From: Hymenobacter elongatus
GTDB lineage: Bacteria; Bacteroidota; Bacteroidia; Cytophagales; Hymenobacteraceae
Length of the DNA: 64,000 bases
Reading direction: 5' to 3'
Assembly (NCBI RefSeq): GCF_004745955.1
Contig: NZ_SRLD01000019.1
Coordinates: forward strand, 33,338 to 97,337
Part shown: in pieces, positions 15,773-23,794 of the stretch
Position numbering within the stretch: the first letter of the stretch is position 1
Layout: the number at the start of each line of letters is the position of its first letter
The notes under the pieces: generated by a model
The model's input: the letters and a program-made list of their open reading frames with translations, nothing else
Database searches by the model: none
What the model was told of the DNA's origin: nothing
Position numbers and translations under genes: made by a program

Positions 15773-17032
15773 ATGGATGTCCTGATACCGAAGAAAAAGT
15801 GGTGGTTTGTTGCCCGCTGGTGGTGGTTGGGGAGCCTGGTGCTGGCGGGCACGGGAGTAGCCAGCATTTACTGGCCCCGGCCGGGGCAGCGGCTGCACGT
15901 CGCGGCCAGCCGGCTGACTATCAGTCCCGTTACGCGGGGTAATTTTCAGGAATTCACGGCCATCGACGGGGTGGTGCAGCCGCTGCGCACCGTGTACTTG
16001 GACGCGGTGGAGGCCGGCACGATACAGCAAGTGCTGGTAGAAGAAGGCGCGACCCTGACGGCGGGCCAGCCCCTGCTCCGGCTGGCCAACCCCGACCTGC
16101 AACTGGAAATGGTAAACCGCGAAACGGCCGTCTATGACCTGATGAACAACCTGCGCAATACCCGCAACCAGCTGCTGCAAAACCGCATCCTGCGCCAGAA
16201 CCAGTTGGCGGACATCGACTTTCAGTTGGCCGAGGCCCGGCGGGTGTTCGACACCAACCAGGTGCTGTACGACCAGAAGGTGATTGCGCGGCAGGATTAC
16301 CTGCAAAGCCAGAACGCCTACCGCTACCAGCTGCGCCGACGGCAGCTCACGCAGCAGACCCTGCGCCAGGACTCGGTGGCCATGCAGCAGCAACTGGGCA
16401 CCATGCAGGAATCGGTGCGGCGCATGACCAGCAACTTAGCCCTGATGCGGCGCAAGATGGACGACCTGCTGTTGCGGGCCCCGGTGGGCGGTCGGCTCAG
16501 CTCGCTGGCGGCGGAAGTGGGCGAGGCCAAAACGCGGGGCCAGCGCCTGGGGCAGATTGACGCGCTGGCGGGCGTGAAACTACACGCCGTGGTGGACGAG
16601 TTTTACATTGCCCGCATCGGAACCGGTCAGGTGGGCGAAGTGGTGGTGGATGGCCAGGCGTATGCCTTGCGCGTGACCAAAATCTTCGCTCAAGTGGCCA
16701 AAGGCCTGCAAATCGACCTGGCCTTTACCGGCACCCCGCCACCAGGCCTGCGGCGGGGCCAGACCCTGCCCATCCGGCTGGCGCTGAGTGCGAAGGCCCC
16801 GGCGGTGCTGCTGCCCAAAGGCGCCTTTTACCAGCAAACCGTGGGCAACTGGGCGTTCAGGCTGGGGGCCGACGGCACCCGGGCCCAACGGGTAGCCATC
16901 CGGCTGGGGCGGCAGAATCCCGACTACTACGAAGTGCTGGCGGGCCTGCAACCCGGCGACCGGGTTGTAACCTCCAGCTACGAAGGCTACGCCGACCAGC
17001 AGGAACTGGTGCTGGACAACCGCCAGCCATAG
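15773..17032 (+). CDS. HlyD-family periplasmic adaptor of an ABC exporter
   Basis: From the ATG at 15773 the protein has 419 residues. A basic patch and one N-terminal membrane anchor (WWWLGSLVLAGTGVASIYW) are followed by an HlyD lipoyl-like half (AVEAGTIQQVLVEEGATLTA), a long coiled-coil hairpin (about 100-230, rich in Gln, Arg and Leu) and the second half (LLLRAPVGGRLSSLAAEVGE). The C-terminus holds LRRGQTLPIRL and GLQPGDRVVTSSYEGY. Such adaptors link MacB-type ABC transporters to an outer-membrane channel; no channel gene is adjacent. It is the first gene of a three-gene operon facing the sigma54 system. An alternative TTG start at 15722 is less likely because it falls in the promoter region. 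Confidence 0.9.
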   Translation: MDVLIPKKKWWFVARWWWLGSLVLAGTGVASIYWPRPGQRLHVAASRLTISPVTRGNFQEFTAIDGVVQPLRTVYLDAVEAGTIQQVLVEEGATLTAGQPLLRLANPDLQLEMVNRETAVYDLMNNLRNTRNQLLQNRILRQNQLADIDFQLAEARRVFDTNQVLYDQKVIARQDYLQSQNAYRYQLRRRQLTQQTLRQDSVAMQQQLGTMQESVRRMTSNLALMRRKMDDLLLRAPVGGRLSSLAAEVGEAKTRGQRLGQIDALAGVKLHAVVDEFYIARIGTGQVGEVVVDGQAYALRVTKIFAQVAKGLQIDLAFTGTPPPGLRRGQTLPIRLALSAKAPAVLLPKGAFYQQTVGNWAFRLGADGTRAQRVAIRLGRQNPDYYEVLAGLQPGDRVVTSSYEGYADQQELVLDNRQP

Positions 17033-17065
17033 GATTTTCAATAACTACTTGGTCCGATAAGACTA

Positions 17066-17755
17066 ATGCTCATGATTAAGACCGAAAACCTCGAAAAGGT
17101 GTACCGCACCGAGGAGGTGCAAACCAAGGCGCTGCACCACGTCTCGCTGACGGTGGAGCCGGGGGAGTTTGTGGCCATCATGGGCCCCTCGGGCTGCGGC
17201 AAGTCGACGCTGCTCAACCTGCTGGGCCTGCTCGACGAGCCCGACGGCGGCAGCCTGCAACTGCTGGGCACCGAGACCAGCCGCTACTCGGAGCGGCAGC
17301 GGGCCGAGCTGCGCAAGCGGAGCCTGGGCTTCGTGTTTCAGAGCTTCAACCTGATTGACGAGCTGACGGTGTTTGAGAACGTGGAGCTGCCCCTGCGCTA
17401 CCTCGGCGTGGGGGCCGCCGAGCGGCGGCAGCGGGTGGAACAGGTGCTGGAGAGAATGCAGCTGCTGCACCGGCGCAACCACTTTCCGCTGCAACTCTCG
17501 GGCGGGCAGCAGCAGCGCGTGGCCGTGGCCCGCGCCGTGGTGAACGCCCCGCCGCTGCTGCTGGCCGACGAGCCCACCGGCAACCTCGACTCGGCCAGCG
17601 GCCACGATGTACTGGGCCTGCTGACCGAATTGAACGAGGCGGGCACGACCGTGCTCATGGTCACGCACTCCGAGCACGACGCCCGGTACGCCCGGCGCGT
17701 CATCCGCCTGCTCGACGGGCAGGTGGTGCTGGAAAACAGCCGCAGCCAATTCTGA
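17066..17755 (+). CDS. MacB/LolD-type ABC transporter ATP-binding protein
   Basis: The 229-residue ATPase has all ABC motifs: Walker A GPSGCGKSTLL, Q-loop FVFQSFNLIDELT, signature LSGGQQQRVAVARA, Walker B LLADEPTGNLD and the switch His in VMVTHSEHD. The sequence type is that of the LolD/MacB group, which powers lipoprotein release or efflux using permeases with large periplasmic domains. It sits 33 bases after the HlyD gene and 22 bases before the permease gene, so the three products should work together. The start may be the first ATG (17066) or a second one two codons later. Confidence 0.95.
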   Translation: MLMIKTENLEKVYRTEEVQTKALHHVSLTVEPGEFVAIMGPSGCGKSTLLNLLGLLDEPDGGSLQLLGTETSRYSERQRAELRKRSLGFVFQSFNLIDELTVFENVELPLRYLGVGAAERRQRVEQVLERMQLLHRRNHFPLQLSGGQQQRVAVARAVVNAPPLLLADEPTGNLDSASGHDVLGLLTELNEAGTTVLMVTHSEHDARYARRVIRLLDGQVVLENSRSQF

Positions 17756-17777
17756 ACGCTTTCCTCCTCCTTCGGCC

Positions 17778-20135
17778 ATGCTTCCCTACCCCTTGCTGCT
17801 CATCTACCGCAACTTCAAGCGGTTCAAAAGCACGTTCTTTATCAACCTGATTGGCCTCTCGACCGGCCTGGCCTGCGCGCTGCTTATCTACCTGTGGATA
17901 AGCGACGAGCGCAGCTTCGACCGCTACCACGCTTTGGACGGCCGGCTGTATCAGGTGCTGGAAAACCGCCGCACGGCCGCCGGCATCGAGACCCAAACCG
18001 GTACCGTGCCGCTGCTGGCCGAGGCCCTGCGGCGGGAAATGCCGGAGATTGAATTCGTGGCCACCACCACGCCGGTCCCGTTCTTCCCCGCGTTCACGCT
18101 GGCGGCGGGCGGACAGCACCTCACCGCCGTCGCCAAATACGCGGACCCGTCCTTCTTCCAGCTGTTTTCCTACCCCCTGCTGGTGGGCACCCCCGCCACG
18201 GTGCTGCGGGATAAACACGCCATTGTGCTCTCCGAAGCCCTGGCCATCAAGCTCTTTCAGACGCCGCAGAACAGCCTGGGCAAAGCCGTGGAATGGCAAA
18301 TGGCCGACAGAAAACAGACCTGCCTGGTGGCCGGGGTGTTTGCCGGGGTGCCCCGCAACTCGTCGGAGCAGTTTGACTGTGTGCTGCCGTTTGCCTCGTT
18401 CAAGGACCAGATGCAGATGAGCGAGGCCATCAAGTGGGACGACGACGGCCCCTTCAACACCTACCTGGCCTTGAAGAAGGGCGCCGACCCCGCGCAGTTT
18501 CAAGCCAAGCTGGCAGGTTTGTTGAAAACCAAGAGCGCGCAGGCCCAGGCCCGGGGGCGCACGCTGTTTGTGCGGCCATTCTCGGCGGGGTACCTGCACG
18601 GCACCTACGAAAACGGCGTCGCCACCGGGGGGCGCATTGCCTACGTGCGGCTGTTCGCCCTGATTGCCGGGCTCATTCTGGTGATTGCCAGCATCAATTT
18701 CATGAACCTGTTCACCGCCAAGGCCTCGCGGCGGGTAAAGGAAGTGGGCATTCGCAAGGCCCTGGGGGCGAGCCGCGCCGCGCTGGTGGGGCAGTACCTG
18801 ACCGAATCCGTGGTGATGGCCTTGCTGGCCCTGGTCGTGGCCGTGGGGCTGGTACAGCTCGTGCTCCCGCAGTTCAGCGCGCTGACGGGCAAGCCGCTGG
18901 CCTTGCGCTGGGAGCCGCAGCTGGTGGGGGCCAGCCTGGCCCTGGCGCTGGGTACGGGGCTGCTGGCGGGCAGTTACCCCGCGTTCTACCTGTCGGGTTT
19001 CCAGCCGGCGGCCGTGCTGAAAGGCAAGCTGCCGACCAGGGCCGGCGACGTGTGGACGCGGCAGGGACTGGTCGTGCTACAATTCACGCTCTCGGTGCTG
19101 TTCATCGTGGCCGTGGTGGTCGTCAACGCGCAGCTGGCGTTTGTGCAGCGCCAGCCGTTGGGCTACGACAAGGCGCACGTGCTCCGCTTTGATACTGGCG
19201 GCAAGGCGGCGCGCCAGCAGGCGGCCTTTCTGAGCGAGGTGAAGAAATTGCCCGGCGTCGTGCAGGCGTCCAGCGTCTTGGGCGGTTTCCTGGGGGGGCG
19301 CTACGTCGCGGAGATGAGTTGGCGGGGTAAGCGCCTGCCAGTCGGGACGATGCTGGTCAACTATGACCTGTTGGAAACGATGGGCCTGCACTTGGTCGCA
19401 GGCCGCAGCTTTGCGCCGCAGTTCCGCGCCGACAGCGCTGGTATCATCGTCAACCAGGCCCTGGTGGCCGGCCTGGGGATGCCGGACCCCGTGGGCCAAC
19501 GGCTCGACGGGGCCCGCATCGTGGGCGTGGTCCGCGACTTCCACTATGAGTCACTGCACGAAAAAATCAAACCCCTTCTCCTCCGGCTCGACCCCCAGAT
19601 TAACACGGTGCTAGTGAAGCTCCAGCCCAGCGCGGAGCAGGCCACGATTGCGCGGCTTCAGCAACTGTACGCCGCCTACAACCCCGGCTTTACGCTCGAC
19701 TACACGTTTCTGGATGCCGACTACCAGGCCCAGTACGTGGCCGAGCGGCGGGTTGCCGTACTCGCCCGCTACTTCGCCGGGCTGGCCATTCTCATTTCCG
19801 CCCTGGGCCTGCTGGGGCTGGCGGCCTTCACGGCCGAGCGGCGGCGTAAGGAAATCGGCATCCGCAAGGCCCTGGGCGCGAGCGAGCTGGGTATCGTCTG
19901 GTTGTTGACCAGCAGCCTGACCCGGCTGGTTGTCGTGGCCATCGTACTGGCGCTGCCTCTGAGCTACCTGCTACTGCAGCGGTGGTTGGAAGGGTTTGCC
20001 TACCGCGTGGCGTGGCAGTGGTGGTACTTCGCCGCGGCCGGCATGGGGGCCCTGCTCATTGCCTGGCTCACAGTAAGCGTGCAGGCCTGGCGAGCCGCCC
20101 GTCGCAACCCCGTGCTGAGCCTGCGGGCAGAATAG
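17778..20135 (+). CDS. MacB/FtsX-family ABC permease (eight-helix type)
   Basis: This 785-residue permease is of the duplicated Bacteroidota type. A first membrane helix (FFINLIGLSTGLACALLIYLW) and a periplasmic MacB-PCD-like domain come first. Helices with VKEVGIRKALGASRAALVGQ form FtsX domain 1, then there is a second periplasmic domain and FtsX domain 2 with RKEIGIRKALGASELGIVW. The repeated GIRKALGAS box is the hallmark of this family. With the adaptor and ATPase it forms a mechanotransmission-type exporter, probably for a drug, lipid or lipoprotein-like substrate. The substrate cannot be inferred. Confidence 0.95.
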   Translation: MLPYPLLLIYRNFKRFKSTFFINLIGLSTGLACALLIYLWISDERSFDRYHALDGRLYQVLENRRTAAGIETQTGTVPLLAEALRREMPEIEFVATTTPVPFFPAFTLAAGGQHLTAVAKYADPSFFQLFSYPLLVGTPATVLRDKHAIVLSEALAIKLFQTPQNSLGKAVEWQMADRKQTCLVAGVFAGVPRNSSEQFDCVLPFASFKDQMQMSEAIKWDDDGPFNTYLALKKGADPAQFQAKLAGLLKTKSAQAQARGRTLFVRPFSAGYLHGTYENGVATGGRIAYVRLFALIAGLILVIASINFMNLFTAKASRRVKEVGIRKALGASRAALVGQYLTESVVMALLALVVAVGLVQLVLPQFSALTGKPLALRWEPQLVGASLALALGTGLLAGSYPAFYLSGFQPAAVLKGKLPTRAGDVWTRQGLVVLQFTLSVLFIVAVVVVNAQLAFVQRQPLGYDKAHVLRFDTGGKAARQQAAFLSEVKKLPGVVQASSVLGGFLGGRYVAEMSWRGKRLPVGTMLVNYDLLETMGLHLVAGRSFAPQFRADSAGIIVNQALVAGLGMPDPVGQRLDGARIVGVVRDFHYESLHEKIKPLLLRLDPQINTVLVKLQPSAEQATIARLQQLYAAYNPGFTLDYTFLDADYQAQYVAERRVAVLARYFAGLAILISALGLLGLAAFTAERRRKEIGIRKALGASELGIVWLLTSSLTRLVVVAIVLALPLSYLLLQRWLEGFAYRVAWQWWYFAAAGMGALLIAWLTVSVQAWRAARRNPVLSLRAE

Positions 20136-20426
20136 GGGTGTGGCGAGCCGCTCCGGGCGGCTGATAAGGTGGGAGGCGAGCGTCACTATTGCAGCAATTG
20201 GAGGTATGGTACAAGGCAGTCTAATCCTTATTGACCTTCCGCGACAACCGCAAGACCAACGATGCCGGAAGCGGAAAGCATCACTACCGAGAATTGGCAA
20301 CCCCTGCGCAATCTGGGAAGCGCAGCTTCGGGAATTTTCCTAGCGATGTTTTCTGTCCCTGGTACAGTGCCTGGCTATCACGGCGGCCAGGCTGCGAGGT
20401 GCCTACAGACTGCCTCCAAAGTGCCT
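20136..20426. other. Intergenic stretch without a supported gene
   Basis: After the permease stop there is a small hairpin (AGCCGC-TCCGG-GCGGCT near 20153-20169) without a T-run. The rest has short frames in several phases but no recognisable protein, and probably contains remnant DNA next to the truncated gene at 20427. Confidence 0.4.
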
Positions 20427-20684
20427 TCAGCGCCTGTTGAGCGCGGCGGCTACTTCGGCTTCCGGGAGGCTGGTGTACGCGCAGAACTCGGCTACGGAAA
20501 CGTAGGCGCGGGCGGGCTTGCGCAGCTGGGTGCGGATGCGCTGTAACAGGCGCTTGCCGGCGGTGAACGCAGCTTCGCCTGGTGCAGCCGCTTTCGCTGC
20601 CCGGCCCGCGATTACGAACGACTGAGCAGCACGTTGCAGCAACTTCACTTTGTTGTCTTCGCCTGGATTATGCTTGCCCGACAC
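20427..20684 (-). pseudogene. Truncated copy of the small gene at 25607
   Basis: Over about 45 residues this frame is nearly identical to the C-terminal half of the gene at 25607-25822 ([20 protein letters not shown] and SVAEFCAYTSLPEAEV). The DNA is also close over about 110 bases. The N-terminal YPKDVAQLTG part present in the other copy is missing and replaced by unrelated sequence. It is therefore a partial duplicate, probably without function. The two copies bracket the sugar kinase, amylase and AraC genes. Confidence 0.65.
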
Positions 20685-20705
20685 GCCAACAATGCATAAA
20701 AGGCT

Positions 20706-21602
20706 CTAGGAGTTGCCAAAGTGTTGCTGCCAGGCCTGTTCCAACCGGGGGCTGCTCAGCTGCGGGTCCACCAGGCCTAAAGCGCCCACGCACCAGCTGC
20801 CGCAGAGAGCGCCGTATTGCAGGCATTTTTGCGCGGGCTCCTGGCGCAGAAAGCCGTAGAGGAAGCCGGCGAAGAAGTTGTCGCCGGCCCCGTTGCTGTC
20901 GACCACGGCGGGCGCGGGCACGGCGGCCTGCTCCAGCCACTGGCCCGCGGCGGTGAGCAGGGTGGCCCCCGCCGCGCCGTGGGTGCACACCACCAGCAGC
21001 TTGCCCGCCGCCCGTAGCTGCTGCATTACCGGCCGGTAGTCGGGCAGGTTATCGGAGCTGAGGTGGATGTACTGGGCGGCCTCGATAAAGGGCTGGTGGT
21101 ACGGGTTATGGCCGTCGTAGTCGTGCAGGTCGGTCCAGATGGGGTGCGGGTAGTCGCGGAGCAGCGGAATCAGCGGCTGGCAGTAGCTGATGATGTTCAG
21201 CACCACGCACGCACTGGCGCGGATGAGGCCGGCCACCTGGGCGTGGTCGAAGGCCAACGTGGGCGAGGCCTGGGTGATAAAGAGGGAAATGCGCCGGCCC
21301 TGGGCATCCATCAGGTTGATGTGGCGTTCGGTGCCGGCGGGGTCCAACACGTAGTAGGCCTCCACGCCCTGGGCGCGCAAATCGGCCACGATGTGGCGGC
21401 CGTAGGCATCGTCGCCCACGGCCGAGTACAGGGTGACGGGCAGCCCCAGCTTTGTCAGGGCCAGGGCCTTGCCCGCGCCGGTTGAGCCGGTACCTTCGTG
21501 AAAAGGCGCCCGGTGAATGGTCTGCGGCAGCGGGGCCGGCAGCTCGGGTAGGGTCACGATGTGGTCGAAGGTGGTACCTCCCAGGATAAGCGTGCGCAAC
21601 AC
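20706..21602 (-). CDS. PfkB-family sugar/nucleoside kinase
   Basis: The 298-residue protein has the ribokinase-like fold. Near the start is GSTGAGKALALTKLGLPVTL, standing in for the usual GGxxxN sugar-binding turn. The catalytic signature DSNGAGDNFFAGFLYG carries the base Asp in GAGD. Such enzymes phosphorylate a sugar or nucleoside with ATP in the cytosol. The substrate cannot be read, but the next genes encode an exported amylase and a starch-sensor-like regulator, so a role in carbohydrate use is likely. It ends near the truncated repeat gene and is 52 bases downstream of the amylase stop, probably in one operon with it. Confidence 0.88.
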   Translation of the reverse strand: MLRTLILGGTTFDHIVTLPELPAPLPQTIHRAPFHEGTGSTGAGKALALTKLGLPVTLYSAVGDDAYGRHIVADLRAQGVEAYYVLDPAGTERHINLMDAQGRRISLFITQASPTLAFDHAQVAGLIRASACVVLNIISYCQPLIPLLRDYPHPIWTDLHDYDGHNPYHQPFIEAAQYIHLSSDNLPDYRPVMQQLRAAGKLLVVCTHGAAGATLLTAAGQWLEQAAVPAPAVVDSNGAGDNFFAGFLYGFLRQEPAQKCLQYGALCGSWCVGALGLVDPQLSSPRLEQAWQQHFGNS

Positions 21603-21654
21603 AGGACGGGGCGAAAAATCGGCTAAAACATAAAACGTAAGCGGGCGGCCCGGC

Positions 21655-23550
21655 TCAGCGCAGCTCCCAAACCAGGGCGGTGAAGGCCGGCACGGTGGCC
21701 GTTTGCAGGTTCGGCACCTCGGCTTCCGTCAGCACGTCGCGGGCGGCGGTGTAGCCGCGCAGGCGCTCGGCAAAGCGGTTCAGCGGCACTGTTTTCGCGA
21801 CCGGGTTGCAGTTCATCATCACCAGCACGGTGTGGCCCTGGGTATCGTGGCGGAAGTAGGTGTACACGCCGTCTTCGGGCACGAAGTGGGTGAGCTGACC
21901 GGTGTGCAGCACCGGGTGGGTTTTGCGGTAGTTGGCCAGCTTGCGCACGTACGTGTGCATGTCGTGCTGGGCCGGGGTGCGGCCGGCGGCCGTGAAGGCG
22001 TTTTTCGGGTCGGTGGGCCAGCCGCCGGGGAAGTCTTCCCGCAGCAGCCCGTCGGGGCGGCTGAAATTCTTCATCAGCACCTCGGTGCCGTAGTAGAGCT
22101 GCGGAATGCCGCGCTCGGTCAGCAGCCAGGCCAGGGCCATTTTCTGCTTGTTCACGTCCTCGCCCAGCACCGAGAATATCCGGTCCACGTCGTGGTTGTC
22201 GAGGAAAATGACGTTGCGGCTGGCATCCTCGTACATCCAGTCGCCCTGCACGGCGTAGTAGAGCCTGGACACGCCCTCGTCAAAACCGGCCGGCTTGGTC
22301 AGGCTCTCGACCAGGGTCATGCGCAGCATGAAGTCGAGGGCGCCGGGCAGGTTACTCTTGAAGCCGTTGATGGGCGGAAACACGTTGCGGGTCCAGAACG
22401 CCTGCTGGGCCACGCCTTCGCCTTGCTGCATCCAGGTTTCGCCAAACATGCCCAACTGTGGATACTCGTCGAGAATGGCCTTGCCCCAGTTCATCAGAAA
22501 CGTGGGGTCGGAGTAGGTGTACGTGTCCACGCGGTAGCCATCCACGCCGGTGTACTCCACCCACCACAGAAAATTCTGGATGAGGTAGGTGGCCACCAAT
22601 GGGTTTTCCTGGGCCGGGTCGGGCATAGTGGTGTCGAACCAGGTGGTGCTGAACATCTTGCGGTCGAGCACCGCCACGTGCGGGTCGTTTACCGTGCCGT
22701 TGCGGTAGTTGCCCCGCGTGAAGGTGGGCCACTGGTGAAACCAGTCCTTGGCGGGCTGGTCGAGCCAGAGGTAGTTGAAGCTGCCGATGTGGTTGAGCAC
22801 CACGTCGTGCACCACCTTCAGGCCCTGCTCGTGGGCGTGCTGCACGAAGCGTACGTAGTCCTCATTGCTGCCGTAGTGCGGGTCCACGGCGTAGTAATCG
22901 GTGAGAGCGTAGCCGTGGTAGCCGGCTTTGGGCATGTTGTTGTCGACCACCGGAGTGGGCCAGATGGCCGTCACGCCCAGTTCTTTCAGGTAATCAAAGT
23001 GCTGCTCGATGCCCTTCAGGTCGCCGCCGTGGCGGGCATACATGGAGTCGCGGGCAATGGTACGCGCCCGGTTGCCTTTTACCACGTCGTTGGTCGGGTC
23101 GCCGTTGGCAAACCGGTCGGGCATGAGCAGGTAAATGAAGTCGGCGCTGCTGATGCCCTGCACCTTGGTCTTGTCGCCGGGCGTGGTGCGCGCCCGCAGC
23201 TCGTAGGAGTAAGTGGTTTTCCGCTTTCCCCGGAATTCCAGCTGCAGCTTGCCGGGCTTCGCGGCAGGGTCTATGGTGAGATTGACGACCAGGTAGTTGG
23301 GGCTTTCCAGCCGCTGAAAGCCGTCCAGCGTGACGCCGGGGTAGCTGGCCAGGGTCACCTGGCTGGCGGCCAGGCCCGGCCCGTGCACCAGCAGCTGCAG
23401 CTTGGGGTTCTTCATGCCCACCCACCAGAACGTCGGGTCGATGCGGCTGATGGGCGGGGTGCCGGGGCCGGCGCCGTGCGCGGTGGCCGTGGCACGGAGG
23501 GGGCTGCCGGCGAGCAGCAGCAACAGAAGGAGCAGTCTGGCAAAGGACAT
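21655..23550 (-). CDS. Exported GH13 alpha-amylase / cyclomaltodextrinase-like enzyme
   Basis: The ATG at 23550 gives 631 residues with a signal peptide (FARLLLLLLLLAGSPLRATA). An N-terminal beta-sandwich typical of SusA/neopullulanase-type enzymes (PKLQLLVHGPGL, VTLDGFQRLESPNYLVVNL) precedes the GH13 barrel. Catalytic residues appear as Asp in GVDGYRVDTYTYS, Glu in LGMFGETWMQQ and Asp in NVIFLDNHDVDRI. The C-terminal domain is a short beta-sandwich. It should cut alpha-1,4-glucans in the periplasm or at the surface. No SusC/SusD pair is present, so this is a minimal starch set with the adjacent kinase and membrane regulator. An in-frame Met 43 codons upstream would hide the signal peptide. 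Confidence 0.93.
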   Translation of the reverse strand: MSFARLLLLLLLLAGSPLRATATAHGAGPGTPPISRIDPTFWWVGMKNPKLQLLVHGPGLAASQVTLASYPGVTLDGFQRLESPNYLVVNLTIDPAAKPGKLQLEFRGKRKTTYSYELRARTTPGDKTKVQGISSADFIYLLMPDRFANGDPTNDVVKGNRARTIARDSMYARHGGDLKGIEQHFDYLKELGVTAIWPTPVVDNNMPKAGYHGYALTDYYAVDPHYGSNEDYVRFVQHAHEQGLKVVHDVVLNHIGSFNYLWLDQPAKDWFHQWPTFTRGNYRNGTVNDPHVAVLDRKMFSTTWFDTTMPDPAQENPLVATYLIQNFLWWVEYTGVDGYRVDTYTYSDPTFLMNWGKAILDEYPQLGMFGETWMQQGEGVAQQAFWTRNVFPPINGFKSNLPGALDFMLRMTLVESLTKPAGFDEGVSRLYYAVQGDWMYEDASRNVIFLDNHDVDRIFSVLGEDVNKQKMALAWLLTERGIPQLYYGTEVLMKNFSRPDGLLREDFPGGWPTDPKNAFTAAGRTPAQHDMHTYVRKLANYRKTHPVLHTGQLTHFVPEDGVYTYFRHDTQGHTVLVMMNCNPVAKTVPLNRFAERLRGYTAARDVLTEAEVPNLQTATVPAFTALVWELR

Positions 23551-23794
23551 GGGGCGTAAAAACAGCGCGGCATCAGGGGCCGCCGGGTGGGAGAAAGTGT
23601 GCGCCCTGCTTCGGCCGGCCAACGCCTTGCCAAATCGGGTCAGCAAACCTAGCCCCCTGTTTTTGGGGCCGCGCCCCACTTTGCAAAGCCGGGTCCTTAT
23701 GCCCGACGATATTTACCAAACACGTGCTGGTGAATTATTTATCTGTTTTAAATTCTGGTACCTCTGTCCGAAAGTGGAACTTCGATGGCTGGCG

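Noticed and set aside
21703..23559. 618-codon open frame opposite the amylase gene
   Set aside because: It is antisense to a clear GH13 enzyme; His/Val/Gly-rich content and lack of any domain mark it as a G+C-driven shadow.
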